From Neolewinella persica DSM 23188 (GTDB taxonomy: Bacteria; Bacteroidota; Bacteroidia; Chitinophagales; Saprospiraceae), in contig NZ_KB890414.1 of NCBI RefSeq assembly GCF_000373105.1, forward strand, positions 113,620-177,619: a stretch of 64,000 nucleotides of DNA, given 5' to 3'. Shown one piece after another: positions 1 to 9,624 of this stretch. The position numbers were made by a program, and so were the translations under genes. A model generated the notes under the pieces. The model was not told the DNA's origin and did no database searches. It was given only the letters and a program-made list of their open reading frames with translations. Each line of letters starts with the position of its first letter. Position 1 is the stretch's first letter.

Positions 1-51
1 CCCGCCACTACAGGCTTCCCCTTGATTTACGAAACCCGGTGCAGGATTCAT

Positions 52-3000
52 TTATTTCAAATTAATCTTCTCCTCCAACCCCTTAAACACCCTCCAATTA
101 TCCGGATACTTAACCATCAGCCGCATATACTCCACCGAGGGGCGGGCCATCAGCCGGCCTAAAGGCGGCGCTACGGCGAAGCAACCTTCGCCCTCCACGC
201 ACCCGAGGGTAGCCTCGACTTTCCGGTTAATGGCCTCAACTTTCCTGCTAAGCGCCCGGTCATTGAGTTCCCCGCCCAGCGCAAGGTGAACGTTCGTTTC
301 ATCGAGGCGGAAGGGCAGATCAATAACGTGATACTCCTCCACGAGACCAAGCTTCTTCGGTACGTCGCTGCGGAGGTAATCATCCCAGGAGTTCGGGACA
401 CCGCTAACGCCGGAGTTGATGGCGGCGTTAGAGTTCGCGCTTAATTCAGAACGGTAGAAATTCCGGTTCAGCGCGTCCTTCTGCGTCAGGAACTGGTCCC
501 GGACGAAGCGGGCGATGTCGTTCCGGACGCCGATCATGATGACCGGGTGGTCGTTGAAGAAGCGTTGGTAAACGGTGTCTCCAGGTTGGCCGGGAGAGAT
601 GGCATTTGCCTTCATATAATTCAGCACATGCATGATGGTGCTGATGCCCGAATTATCGGCATTACCAGCATCGACGAAATGGCCCCGCCCTTCGATCCGG
701 CCGGCGGGGCTCATGATCGGGAACCGGTTGGCCAGGAAAGCCGCGTCGGGGAAGGAGATGGCTTCATTTCCCCGGGCGGTCAGGTCCACCATCCCCGGCA
801 TAAGGTCGGTGTTGGACAAGGGGTGGATGACACCCCGCATCCCGTCTTCGGCCCGGGTGGTATTACTGATGAATAACGGCAACTGGTAGTTGACCTTCTG
901 CCACAGGTGGGCGTAGGGTTGCTCCCGGATTTCGTCGTAAGAATAAGGCCCGGTTTTACCCCCGACAATGTTAAAATAAGCGCGGGCCATTGCCTCGGCC
1001 CGGTCTTCCAGATCCCTGGCTCCCCACCCTGGCAAGTTGGGGACGAAATTGACGGGGAAACGGGCAACCAGGCCGGTAAAATCACCACTCAGAAAGTTGG
1101 TGGCACCAATTTTTTCTATGGCCGCGCGAATCTCTGGAAGGGGCTTTTGCTGTCCCTTCAGGTAGGTGTACATCGACAGGCCCATGTTGCCGCCGCTGGC
1201 TCCGCTGAGCAGGTAGACGTTGTCGTCGAACAAGCCCATGGAATCGAGTTGGTACAGCTGGAGCATGGTCCAGTAACAGGCTTTTAGGCCGCCGCCGTCG
1301 GCGGCAAGGAGGAGGATGGGTTCCCGGTCACCGGGCTTTGCCTCCAGCCTGTCCAGGAAATCAGCGGTGTAATCGACGAGGCTTACTTTGCCATCCTCTT
1401 TCATTTCTGCCCGGTAAGAGACTTCGTGGTAGCTGTTGCCGTAGTAGGCAAGTGCCAGCACGAGGGCAACCACAGCCACGCCACGGAAAAAATTCATCAC
1501 GCTGATGGTGTCGTACTTCTTCCCCTTATTCCCCGGTTCGCTGTAAAAGGCGTGCTGTATGCTGAGGTCTCGTAGCAGCATAAACCGACCTATGATTAGT
1601 AGCATGGCGATGAACCCGTTGATCAGCAACAAGTAGATATTCAGCGGGTTCAGGTTTTGCAAAAAGGAGCTTGACAGGAACTTCCCCGAGAACATTCCGT
1701 AGATGAAGAAAAATACAAACCCTCCCGCTACCAGCCAGAGAAAGATCAGCATTGCTTGTGTGCTGGAATACCCCAGAAAATCCAGTCCGCGATCCCAGCG
1801 ACTGACCTGTGCGTGCTGCATAACGCGCGTTGCATTTTCGTCCGATACAGATTTACGCAGCTTGGCGTCAAAAGTAAAGCGTTCATAGAACCCACCGTAC
1901 ATCACCAGCCAGACAAACGAGAAGATACTGACCAACAGGAAGCTAAGGAAGTACCCGAAGGTGACTTGCCATGCTGCGCCGGCAATACTTTTCCACAAGG
2001 TCAATAAAAAGAAAAGCAAGCTGAACCCAACCGATACCAGGCCAAGCCAGAAGGTCCACTGCCGATCCACGAAGTAGATTTTGGTGTCTTTGGGCTTATC
2101 CCCTTCCCGGTCCCGGAGGTTGTACCACCATTGCCAGGGCTTGAAGCTAAAAGTCTTGTTTTCGCTCACCACCCGGTCGGCCAGGTTATCGGGACGCCTT
2201 GCCCCGGAGAAAGATTTCTGGATGTACACCCAATAAGTGAGTACCAGCCCCAGGGTGATTAACGGAACGATGGTACTGAAAGACGCCAGTGCAGAGTTGT
2301 TGCCCAGGTAAATCCCCGTACAAATGGAGATTAAACTGAACAAATAAACGACCCCCAGTAGCCGACCCGTGCTAAAAAAGGTAAGAGTGGGCGGAGGGAT
2401 TTTCGCATTTTGGAGCGGCAGGTAATACTTTGGTGGAGGTATTGGCTCAACGTTGGCCGGTTTCACCCCGTACAGGCGCTCGTGAAGGAACAGCCAACCG
2501 AAGATTCCCAGTCGACTGATGGCAGAGGTTTTACCCGCCAGGTGCGTCTCCGCCACATTCCAGCTGTCGGCCCGGTGAGCAAATTTCTGATCGGTAAAGA
2601 AGGAGTACACCGGTCCGAACCAAATGATGACCAGGGAAACCGGGAAAAGGAATAAGGTAAAAAGCAACAGATTGCCGGGACTCTGGACTAACTCGATGAA
2701 GAAAGCATCGAATTGGGCCAGCTTCGAAAAAACGAAGGTAATGATGCCTACGGAGATGATCGTGGGATAGAAGTAGGGGAGGAAATCGGATGTGAACTTG
2801 CCCACCCGTACGGCAAAATCGTGGTAAATAAACTGCAACAGCGTACTTACACTTAGAAACAGGCACAACAGCCTGCTGATGATGGCCAGCAAGTAAATGG
2901 AGGTAAAAAAGCCACTGGAAAGATCCATGTCCGGATTTCGCAGCAAGCGAAAAAAGTAGGTAAACAAGATCGTATTGCTCACCAGCATGGTGGCAAAAAG

Positions 3001-3600
3001 CACGAAGGTTCCGTACCAGAAAAGCCGGCGCCAGATGTTTTTTTGCAAGTTTATTGGAGTGGGCAGCAAGCGCACCGGCTGCAACCTGAAAATCCGGGTA
3101 AAACGATGTTCCTCCTTATCCCTGGATTCTTCTTCCTCAAGTTCTTCCTCTCTGGATTTTTTAATTTCAGGCTTTCCTCCCTTCAGTTTTTCTCCCTTAG
3201 TTTTTTCAACCACGGGTTTCCCATCTCTAAGTTTTGCCTCCTTGATTTCGGACAAGACGGCACTGTAGAACAACTGGTACAACAGGTAAGTAAGCGCAAG
3301 AATGAACAAGGCACTCAGTACGAAGAACATATAGCCCGTCTCCAACAAATCGGGGATTACCCAACGGGACTTGAGGTCGAGCAAGTCGATCAACGAACCG
3401 ACAAAAGGCGTTGGAACCGTAGGCCTGCTCTTAAAAAAAAGGTAAGCAATGGCCACGACGAAAAAGCCCAGAAAGGCCAGCTGTAAGAAACCATGATAAT
3501 GAAACCGCCAACGGACGGTGGCGTCCTGATGAAAGAGAATGTCCGTCTCTTTTGCGACTTCCCCAATTTCTTTTTCTTCTTCTTGCTCTCTTAACATCAT
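52..3600 (-). CDS. Multi-pass membrane protein with C-terminal patatin-like phospholipase domain
   Basis: The protein has 1182 residues. About the first 720 carry many hydrophobic stretches separated by charged loops, including a Lys/Glu-rich loop near residues 125-165. A patatin-like lipase domain follows from about residue 762. It shows an oxyanion-type DGGGLK, the nucleophile elbow SGASGG (Ser near 802) and a DAG at about 977 that would supply the Asp of the Ser-Asp dyad. Patatins are acyl hydrolases of membrane lipids; fusion to a long membrane region is less usual. I infer a membrane-bound lipid hydrolase with unknown substrate. Start: two adjacent Met codons; the first is used here. A TATCTTTA box, one mismatch from TAnnTTTG, lies just upstream. 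No operon partner is visible. Confidence 0.8.
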   Translation of the reverse strand: MMLREQEEEKEIGEVAKETDILFHQDATVRWRFHYHGFLQLAFLGFFVVAIAYLFFKSRPTVPTPFVGSLIDLLDLKSRWVIPDLLETGYMFFVLSALFILALTYLLYQLFYSAVLSEIKEAKLRDGKPVVEKTKGEKLKGGKPEIKKSREEELEEEESRDKEEHRFTRIFRLQPVRLLPTPINLQKNIWRRLFWYGTFVLFATMLVSNTILFTYFFRLLRNPDMDLSSGFFTSIYLLAIISRLLCLFLSVSTLLQFIYHDFAVRVGKFTSDFLPYFYPTIISVGIITFVFSKLAQFDAFFIELVQSPGNLLLFTLFLFPVSLVIIWFGPVYSFFTDQKFAHRADSWNVAETHLAGKTSAISRLGIFGWLFLHERLYGVKPANVEPIPPPKYYLPLQNAKIPPPTLTFFSTGRLLGVVYLFSLISICTGIYLGNNSALASFSTIVPLITLGLVLTYWVYIQKSFSGARRPDNLADRVVSENKTFSFKPWQWWYNLRDREGDKPKDTKIYFVDRQWTFWLGLVSVGFSLLFFLLTLWKSIAGAAWQVTFGYFLSFLLVSIFSFVWLVMYGGFYERFTFDAKLRKSVSDENATRVMQHAQVSRWDRGLDFLGYSSTQAMLIFLWLVAGGFVFFFIYGMFSGKFLSSSFLQNLNPLNIYLLLINGFIAMLLIIGRFMLLRDLSIQHAFYSEPGNKGKKYDTISVMNFFRGVAVVALVLALAYYGNSYHEVSYRAEMKEDGKVSLVDYTADFLDRLEAKPGDREPILLLAADGGGLKACYWTMLQLYQLDSMGLFDDNVYLLSGASGGNMGLSMYTYLKGQQKPLPEIRAAIEKIGATNFLSGDFTGLVARFPVNFVPNLPGWGARDLEDRAEAMARAYFNIVGGKTGPYSYDEIREQPYAHLWQKVNYQLPLFISNTTRAEDGMRGVIHPLSNTDLMPGMVDLTARGNEAISFPDAAFLANRFPIMSPAGRIEGRGHFVDAGNADNSGISTIMHVLNYMKANAISPGQPGDTVYQRFFNDHPVIMIGVRNDIARFVRDQFLTQKDALNRNFYRSELSANSNAAINSGVSGVPNSWDDYLRSDVPKKLGLVEEYHVIDLPFRLDETNVHLALGGELNDRALSRKVEAINRKVEATLGCVEGEGCFAVAPPLGRLMARPSVEYMRLMVKYPDNWRVFKGLEEKINLK

Positions 3601-4165
3601 ATGGGTGGTGTGGTGGGTCGCTAAAGATAGTGAGTTATCGAGTTAGTGAGTTGGTGACTCATCAACTCACTTTGCACCCGCGTCCGCGCCCGAAAAAATG
3701 TACCACAGGTAAGGTTCTCTCCTTCTTCTTAGTGAAGCCTTTCCTGCTCTGCTGGCGCAACGAGGATTTTGGGGTACGCTGGCGGCGGGCACGACTGTTA
3801 CTTTCGCTGTTTGTCATCACAATGATCTCCCCCGTTTTCTTTTTACGGCGTTCCTGAAACAAGCTTTTGCTAAGCACTTCTCCGGGTAGAAGGGCTGCAA
3901 TGGTCAGCCGGGCTTACTATGAAGTAAACCTTCCGAGGCTAGGGGCCAGGGTCGTTGTCTCTCACGGCGTCCCGTCCTTCGGCTACACTGTTCTGGATGG
4001 CGTATTGATCGACGAAGAGCGTAAGAAGCTGGAAGAAGCTATCACTACATTTACCCAGGCAGTTACGGCGCCTTAGAAGTAGGGTGGTTACTCAGCATTT
4101 ATGCTGAAATGCACCCTATCAAAATTGATGCCGCATGAATAGCGATTCCACCATTGGCTAATAAA
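3601..4165. other. Intergenic region with two doubtful small ORFs
   Basis: About 560 bp lie between two minus-strand genes. A plus-strand ORF at 3867-4076 (69 residues, ending in a Lys/Glu-rich helix-like stretch) and a minus-strand basic ORF at 3662-3877 (71 residues, rich in Arg, Lys and Ser) could each be coding. Neither resembles a family I know, and the minus ORF ends by reading through the dispersed GC-rich motif. Short inverted repeats built from GAGTTGGTGA-type phrases sit at 3640-3665. I cannot support a gene here with confidence. Confidence 0.3.
3671..3692 (-). repeat. Dispersed GC-rich motif, solo copy (intergenic)
   Basis: Variant with CCCGCGTCCGCGCCC in place of CCTGCGGCCGCGCCT. 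It sits directly after a short GAGTTGGTGA/TCATCAACTC inverted repeat. Confidence 0.75.
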
Positions 4166-6418
4166 TCACGGTACTTTCACCAAGCGCAATACCGTTCCGC
4201 TATGCTGAAAATGAACTTGGTACAATCCCGCCAACAGGTCTAATCTTTCTTTTTGGGCACCGTTTCCAGTATGGGAAATAGTAGAAACCACCCGTCCTTG
4301 TGCGTCATAAACTGTTATTTTTTGGGCAATCGAAGAAAAGAGGGTGATCGCCTCTGAGAAAGGGTTGGGATAAGCCGTTTCGGCCAGTAGGCTCTGTTGA
4401 ATTTGGCGAACATCGCTGAATGCAAAAGCACCATCGTGGTCTTCTTGCCGTAGGCGGTAGTAAAGAATTGAGACAGGTGGTTCTTCATCTTCGAACCTAT
4501 AGGTTGGTGCAGCCTCCGGACTTGCAATTTTGAACCCAATGTTTGCCCAGTTTTCCCCATTCACGGATCGTTGAATGGTAAAGCCTGCATTATCTATTTC
4601 CTGGGTCGTTCCCCAGTTGAGAAGTACCCTTTTACCAGTGCTTCGTTCTGCGGTGAAATAGCGCCAGCTTACGGGTAGGATTAAATCTTGTACGGTGATT
4701 ACCGCATTACAACGACGAATATTCCCGCTGAGATCCCGTACCGTTAAAGTCACGGGGTTGGGACCAATATCAGCGGTCGTAAATGTTGATCGGTTAAGCG
4801 AAAAGAAGGCAATACCACAATTATCTGTCGAACCGTTGTTAATTGATACCGGGGCGATACTGGTGGGATTTCCAGTGAGCTCCAGGACGCGGTCCTGGCA
4901 ACGGGCAACGGGGAGATTCCCATCAAAGGGAGTAACCGTCACCGTACAAGCGTCGGTGTTTCCGCTATTATCCGTTACTGTAAGCGTAATGGGAATAGCT
5001 ACGTCTGCATCATCACAGTTAACAACGGATCGGCTAAGTACTTGGGAGACCACCTCTCCGCAGGCATCGCTTAAGCTGCTTCGGATTGAGCTGACGGGGA
5101 TGGTGGCCATACCACTCTCTCCTATACCTACGACCGGTGTGACACAGGTAAGTACTGGCGCAACATTATCCCTAACCACTACATTGATATTGCAAAAAGC
5201 TATAGCACCGCTGCTACTGGCAACAATCATACGATGATCGAGGATGGTCCCAACGTCGGAGCAGTCCAATTCAATAAAGCGTTCAATTTGTCCGGCGATG
5301 ATAAACCCAAAATCAGTTATTGTCTCCCCGACATCTACGCGGCGGTAGTTAGTGACTGAGCTCCCAAAAATTCGGGTATTGTCGGTGGAGATGCTTACAG
5401 AACCGTTGGTTCGACAAGCTATTTCGGTACCCGCTACGGACCGGAAGGCAAAATTAGCCCAACCGTCTTCGGGGCTATTGGTCGTCTGCAGGCCGGTGAT
5501 GATGTCGAATTGTCCGATGCTGGCCGGGTTGATGAAAGAGCCACCTCCACCGCCGCCGCCGCCGTTAACGCCACTGGCGTAGTTTCCGCCGCCACCGCCG
5601 GAATAACCGCCGCCACCGCCGCCGCCGCCGCCCACAACACCTCGTCCAGTTCCTCCTCCTCCGTAGCCGAATCCACCGGTCCGGGTAAAGTTATTTGTCG
5701 TAGAGGCTCCGCCAGCGCCGCCAACTAGCCATCCTTTTCTGCCATGAATTACCTGCGTACTATTATTATTTCCGTTGGTTACATACCCCCCCCCAGCACC
5801 GCCATCACTTAGTCCCCACTCCCCTCCGGTACCATTGACACCGCCATCATTACCCCCTCCACCCGAAGTTCCACTAGTTCCGGTATTTCCACCACCGCCA
5901 TTATCTCCGCCGGAACACCCAAAAAGGTCCCTATTGACACTTACTCCGCCACCACCACCTGCTACCGCCAAAACGACCCAACGATTACTTTGCTGGGTAA
6001 TACTCGGCGTGACGATAGTGGATGTATTGTTCTGTGAGTAAATAATCCCTGTTCCACCGCCACCGCCGGCACCGCCATCATTTTGGTTACCGAAGCTATC
6101 TCCTCTGCCACCAACAATGAACCGGACATATCCCCCTGGTTGAAGTTGGTTTGTGCCAGTTCCAATACTAAACACTGCCCGCACAACGGCACCTTCTCCT
6201 CCTTTACGGTTACACGCATTGTGCTCCCCACCATCTCCTCCTTTGAGGTTAAACTCAATTCTGGTAGCTGATGTACCAGCAGGGATCTGGTATTCTACGT
6301 AGTCGCCACTAAAGGGAACGGAGGTAGTAATACCATTGGTTTGCATAATGGATTGTGCCGCTAGTGGTGTAAAAAAGGCATAAAAAACGATCGTTAAAAC
6401 AGTAATAATAAAGCGCAT
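4166..6418 (-). CDS. Glycine-rich secreted protein with T9SS type A C-terminal signal
   Basis: This 750-residue exported protein begins with a signal peptide (about residues 1-21, ending LAAQS). Residues 40-310 form an extremely Gly/Asn-rich region with long Gly runs. Two or more Ig-like or HYR-type segments follow, marked by repeated VARCQDR- and NCD-like phrases. The tail carries the T9SS type A pattern: an AYPNPF start, a VYDAQGR strand and a final GLYQVHF strand. T9SS cargo crosses the outer membrane and is usually anchored or released at the surface. The Gly-rich part resembles PPE-like or silk-like adhesive folds, but I cannot assign a ligand. It ends 566 bp before the next minus-strand gene and appears monocistronic. 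Confidence 0.85.
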   Translation of the reverse strand: MRFIITVLTIVFYAFFTPLAAQSIMQTNGITTSVPFSGDYVEYQIPAGTSATRIEFNLKGGDGGEHNACNRKGGEGAVVRAVFSIGTGTNQLQPGGYVRFIVGGRGDSFGNQNDGGAGGGGGTGIIYSQNNTSTIVTPSITQQSNRWVVLAVAGGGGGVSVNRDLFGCSGGDNGGGGNTGTSGTSGGGGNDGGVNGTGGEWGLSDGGAGGGYVTNGNNNSTQVIHGRKGWLVGGAGGASTTNNFTRTGGFGYGGGGTGRGVVGGGGGGGGGYSGGGGGNYASGVNGGGGGGGGSFINPASIGQFDIITGLQTTNSPEDGWANFAFRSVAGTEIACRTNGSVSISTDNTRIFGSSVTNYRRVDVGETITDFGFIIAGQIERFIELDCSDVGTILDHRMIVASSSGAIAFCNINVVVRDNVAPVLTCVTPVVGIGESGMATIPVSSIRSSLSDACGEVVSQVLSRSVVNCDDADVAIPITLTVTDNSGNTDACTVTVTPFDGNLPVARCQDRVLELTGNPTSIAPVSINNGSTDNCGIAFFSLNRSTFTTADIGPNPVTLTVRDLSGNIRRCNAVITVQDLILPVSWRYFTAERSTGKRVLLNWGTTQEIDNAGFTIQRSVNGENWANIGFKIASPEAAPTYRFEDEEPPVSILYYRLRQEDHDGAFAFSDVRQIQQSLLAETAYPNPFSEAITLFSSIAQKITVYDAQGRVVSTISHTGNGAQKERLDLLAGLYQVHFQHSGTVLRLVKVP

Positions 6419-6540
6419 AACCGGTGAATTTTAGTTCGTGGACAGTTATGCAAAGGTGCTAGGAGACAAAAGGGAAAAACGCGCCAATCTAGGTGAAAAA
6501 CGGGCCAAATGCGCGGATAAGCCCAGTAAAAGTCGAGGGA

Positions 6541-9459
6541 TCAGGCCTTCAAATAGCTGATGGGGCGCCGTCCGAACCGCTCTTCAAAAATCCGGGAAAA
6601 ATATGTTGGTGTGCTGAAGCCGCTTGCGTGGGCTGCTTCCGCTACCGTCTTTATCTGTTTAGTTTCCAGCAACGCGCGGGCACGGTCGAGCTTGATCTCC
6701 AGCAGGTATTGTTTGGTGGAGAGACCGGTGGCAGCCCTCAAATGCCGCTGAAGGGTTCGCTTACTAATATGGCTACTGCTGGCCAAATACTCGGCGTTAA
6801 GGGGAAGTTGCTTTGCCAAGGCCTCTCTGGCCAGCACTTCGAGTTCTTTCAACCAGGCGGCATCGACAGACGGTGTCTCAACCGTGGCTGTCTCCCTCAT
6901 GCGTACCCGACACAGCAGGTGGTGGATACGGAGCATCAACTCCTCGGCGGAGAAGGGTTTGTCCAGGTAATCATCTACGCCAAGGCGCAGGGCCTGCAAG
7001 CGGTCTTGCTCTGCCGTCCTTGCCGTTAGCATGACAACGGGAATTGCTGCCGTAGCCGGAGATTTTTTTAGTTCCTGGAGTAGTTCGTAACCGTCCATAT
7101 CCGGCATCATGACATCGCTGAGAACGAGGTCGAACCTGGCATTACTCGAAGTGATAAGGTCCAGTGCTTTTCGGCCATCCGCTACGGCGGTACATCGATA
7201 GCGAGGTGACAGCAAACCCTCTAAAAGGTGGCGCATATCGGGATTGTCTTCTACCACTAAAACATGGCTTCCGGTCGTTTCTAAATTCGGCCAGTTGGCG
7301 ACAAGCGCTTTGCCTTGCTCCTCTAATACCTCTACCTGCACCTGCGGCCGCGCCCCTTCCATACGGTTGATGGCAGGAAGCATTTGCTCCTTATGGGTTG
7401 CGTCTACTTCAATGGGTAAAACGAGTATAAAACTACTCCCAATCCCTTCCTCACTACTTACGGAAATACCTCCGCCCATACCCAAAGCCAGTTCCCGGAC
7501 TAAAGCCAGGCCGATGCCGTTTCCGCCCTTGAGTTTTTTATCCGGGTTCTTCGTTTGAAAGAATCGATCAAAAATATGCGGAAGATCCTCGGGAGGAATC
7601 CCTTCTCCGGAGTCGGTGACCGACACCTTTAACTGATCACCTTCGGTCCTGCCGTGCACTTCAATACGGCCACCAGGTGGTGTGTATTTTAGCGCATTAG
7701 ACAAGAGGTTGCCCATAATCTTATGGAAACCACGGGTGTCCAGCTGGATGGTGCGCGTAGGAAGTTCAACCCAATCAGCTATCAACTCAATATTTTGTTC
7801 TTCAGCGGCGGGACGAAACACGTCGAAGATAACTTCAAGCTCCCGTTGGACATCTACCCAAGTGACTTCCGGTATCCCCCCTCCGTTTTCCATGCTTGCC
7901 AAATCCAGGATGTCTTCAACTAACAGGATCAATTTTTCTGCATTTCGTTTAGCGATGTCCAAAGAATTCAGCGCAGTGGCATTAAGCTGGTTGGCCGTAT
8001 TGGCGAGCAACCGATCTATTGGTAAAAGGATTAATGTAAGCGGTGTGCGCAGTTCGTGGGAAATATTGGTGAAAAACCGTGACTTCATTTCGTCCAACCT
8101 CGACAGCTCATTTCGTTGTGTAGTGATCGTATTGTTTTGCTCCGCCAACAGCGTAGTTTTTCGCTGTACGATACGAGTAGTTCGATAGGCCAATAATGTG
8201 ATCAGCACCAGAATTGCCGCCAGCCCAATAAAAATATTTCGGAGCAGTTGCTGCCGCTTAGCTTCTACCGCTAAAACCGTTCTTTCCTTGTCAAACCTGG
8301 CCTGAACAGCAAGGTTTTCTTTTTCATAAGCGTACTCTGCCTGCTGAAGGGCAAGTTGCCGGGTAGTTTCCACGCCCACCAGGGAGTCCCGGTAAACAAT
8401 ATATTTCTCATAAAAAGCTAGCGCAGTGCTACTCCGGTTCAGTGATTTATTAGCACGGTATAGGCAAAGGCAACTAAGGGCGACTTGCTTAACATTACTA
8501 GCCTGGTGGGCAAGGTCTAGCCCTTTCCGACAGTGATCAATGGCTTCGTTTGGTCTATTAGTTAAGTTAGCGGTACGCCCCAACGTACCATAGGTGGACG
8601 CTATATCTTCGATCAGTCCCAGTTGCTGCCGATAGGCCAGACTTCTTAGGAAAAAATCTTTGGCTTGCCCATAATCTTGCAGGCTGAGATAAGTATTCCC
8701 AAAGCTTTGAAAAACATTGGCCAGCCGTCCCTTATTTCCAGATTTTTCTACTATTGGCAAGGCCCGATTTAAATAATCAAGAGAAAGTGTATACGCTTCC
8801 AGACTATGAGCTACGGCGGACAGGTTAATCAGAACGCTGGCTACACCCTGCTTAGACTGAAGAGTGCTATATATTGTCAAAGCCCGTTCATAATATGTTT
8901 TGGCTTCTTCGTTATTACCGATATTGAGGTATAATGACCCCAAGGAATTTAACATGCCAGCCATTTGCAAGGAACTGTCCTTACCTATTGCCGTAAGATG
9001 ATCCATGCCTTGTTTATAAGTTGCCAGAGATTCAGCAATACGTCCTTTTTTACGGAGAATATAGGCAATGCGTTTATAGCTGCCGGCAATATACTTGTTG
9101 TCCTCCAGGCCCTGTTGCAGCACAAGCGCCTGGCGACTGATAGTAAGGGCTTCTTCCATCTTCCCCACTTTAATCATCCAATCTGCTTCTTTGGCCAACC
9201 CCAGGTGCTGCCATTTCATGTTTCCCAGTTCAAGTCCTAAGTTGTATTGTTCGTGTGCGTAATAGATGGAACTATCCGGTTGTTGGCGGAAAAGCTGATC
9301 GGCAAGAATCTGATTCAGGGCGATGAAACGTACCGTATCGTTTTCATTTGCATTCTTCCATATTCCCAGTAAACTGTCCCGAATGCCTGACTGAGCTTTT
9401 GCCTCCTGGTTAAACCCAGCCAGGAAAGAAATGAACAATATGGCAATCCAACGAATCAT
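6541..9459 (-). CDS. Hybrid two-component regulator (TPR sensor, histidine kinase, receiver, AraC HTH)
   Basis: This 972-residue protein combines a whole two-component system. A signal peptide (1-22) leads into a periplasmic TPR region (about 50-390). One transmembrane helix (about 408-430) and a coiled coil follow. The HisKA domain has ISHELRTP with the phospho-acceptor His468, and the HATPase has GNLLSNALKY near 583, GEGIP near 619 and GNGIGLALV near 647. The receiver (about 732-850) has phospho-acceptor Asp near 782 in LSDVMMPD and the Lys in DKPF. The AraC-type HTH occupies about 880-970. Classic Bacteroides hybrid regulators sense glycans with propellers; a TPR sensor makes the ligand unpredictable. 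The dispersed GC motif lies in the kinase-receiver linker (residues near 702-709). No obvious target operon adjoins it. Confidence 0.93.
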   Translation of the reverse strand: MIRWIAILFISFLAGFNQEAKAQSGIRDSLLGIWKNANENDTVRFIALNQILADQLFRQQPDSSIYYAHEQYNLGLELGNMKWQHLGLAKEADWMIKVGKMEEALTISRQALVLQQGLEDNKYIAGSYKRIAYILRKKGRIAESLATYKQGMDHLTAIGKDSSLQMAGMLNSLGSLYLNIGNNEEAKTYYERALTIYSTLQSKQGVASVLINLSAVAHSLEAYTLSLDYLNRALPIVEKSGNKGRLANVFQSFGNTYLSLQDYGQAKDFFLRSLAYRQQLGLIEDIASTYGTLGRTANLTNRPNEAIDHCRKGLDLAHQASNVKQVALSCLCLYRANKSLNRSSTALAFYEKYIVYRDSLVGVETTRQLALQQAEYAYEKENLAVQARFDKERTVLAVEAKRQQLLRNIFIGLAAILVLITLLAYRTTRIVQRKTTLLAEQNNTITTQRNELSRLDEMKSRFFTNISHELRTPLTLILLPIDRLLANTANQLNATALNSLDIAKRNAEKLILLVEDILDLASMENGGGIPEVTWVDVQRELEVIFDVFRPAAEEQNIELIADWVELPTRTIQLDTRGFHKIMGNLLSNALKYTPPGGRIEVHGRTEGDQLKVSVTDSGEGIPPEDLPHIFDRFFQTKNPDKKLKGGNGIGLALVRELALGMGGGISVSSEEGIGSSFILVLPIEVDATHKEQMLPAINRMEGARPQVQVEVLEEQGKALVANWPNLETTGSHVLVVEDNPDMRHLLEGLLSPRYRCTAVADGRKALDLITSSNARFDLVLSDVMMPDMDGYELLQELKKSPATAAIPVVMLTARTAEQDRLQALRLGVDDYLDKPFSAEELMLRIHHLLCRVRMRETATVETPSVDAAWLKELEVLAREALAKQLPLNAEYLASSSHISKRTLQRHLRAATGLSTKQYLLEIKLDRARALLETKQIKTVAEAAHASGFSTPTYFSRIFEERFGRRPISYLKA
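7337..7356 (-). repeat. Dispersed GC-rich motif, solo copy inside hybrid regulator gene
   Basis: Exact 18-base core TGCACCTGCGGCCGCGCC. It is read here as G-A-R-P-Q-V-Q in a linker between domains. Confidence 0.85.
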
Positions 9460-9571
9460 GGCTAATCGGTAATTTCGTGTAAAAGGTAAATGGAGTTCCT
9501 GTCAAAACCAATTGTCCCGATCGATATCGCTTAAACTATCGAAAATACATTATCGAACTGTCAATAAAACA

Positions 9572-9607
9572 AAAGCCCCAACCACCAGTACTGGCAGTTG
9601 GGGCTTT
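9572..9607 (-). terminator. Rho-independent terminator after nqrF
   Basis: On the minus strand, AAAGCCCCAACTGCC and its complement form a stem of about 11 pairs. TTTTGTTTTATT follows it. It begins less than 20 bp past the nqrF stop codon. Confidence 0.85.
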
Positions 9608-9624
9608 CTCTATCTCGCTTTCGG

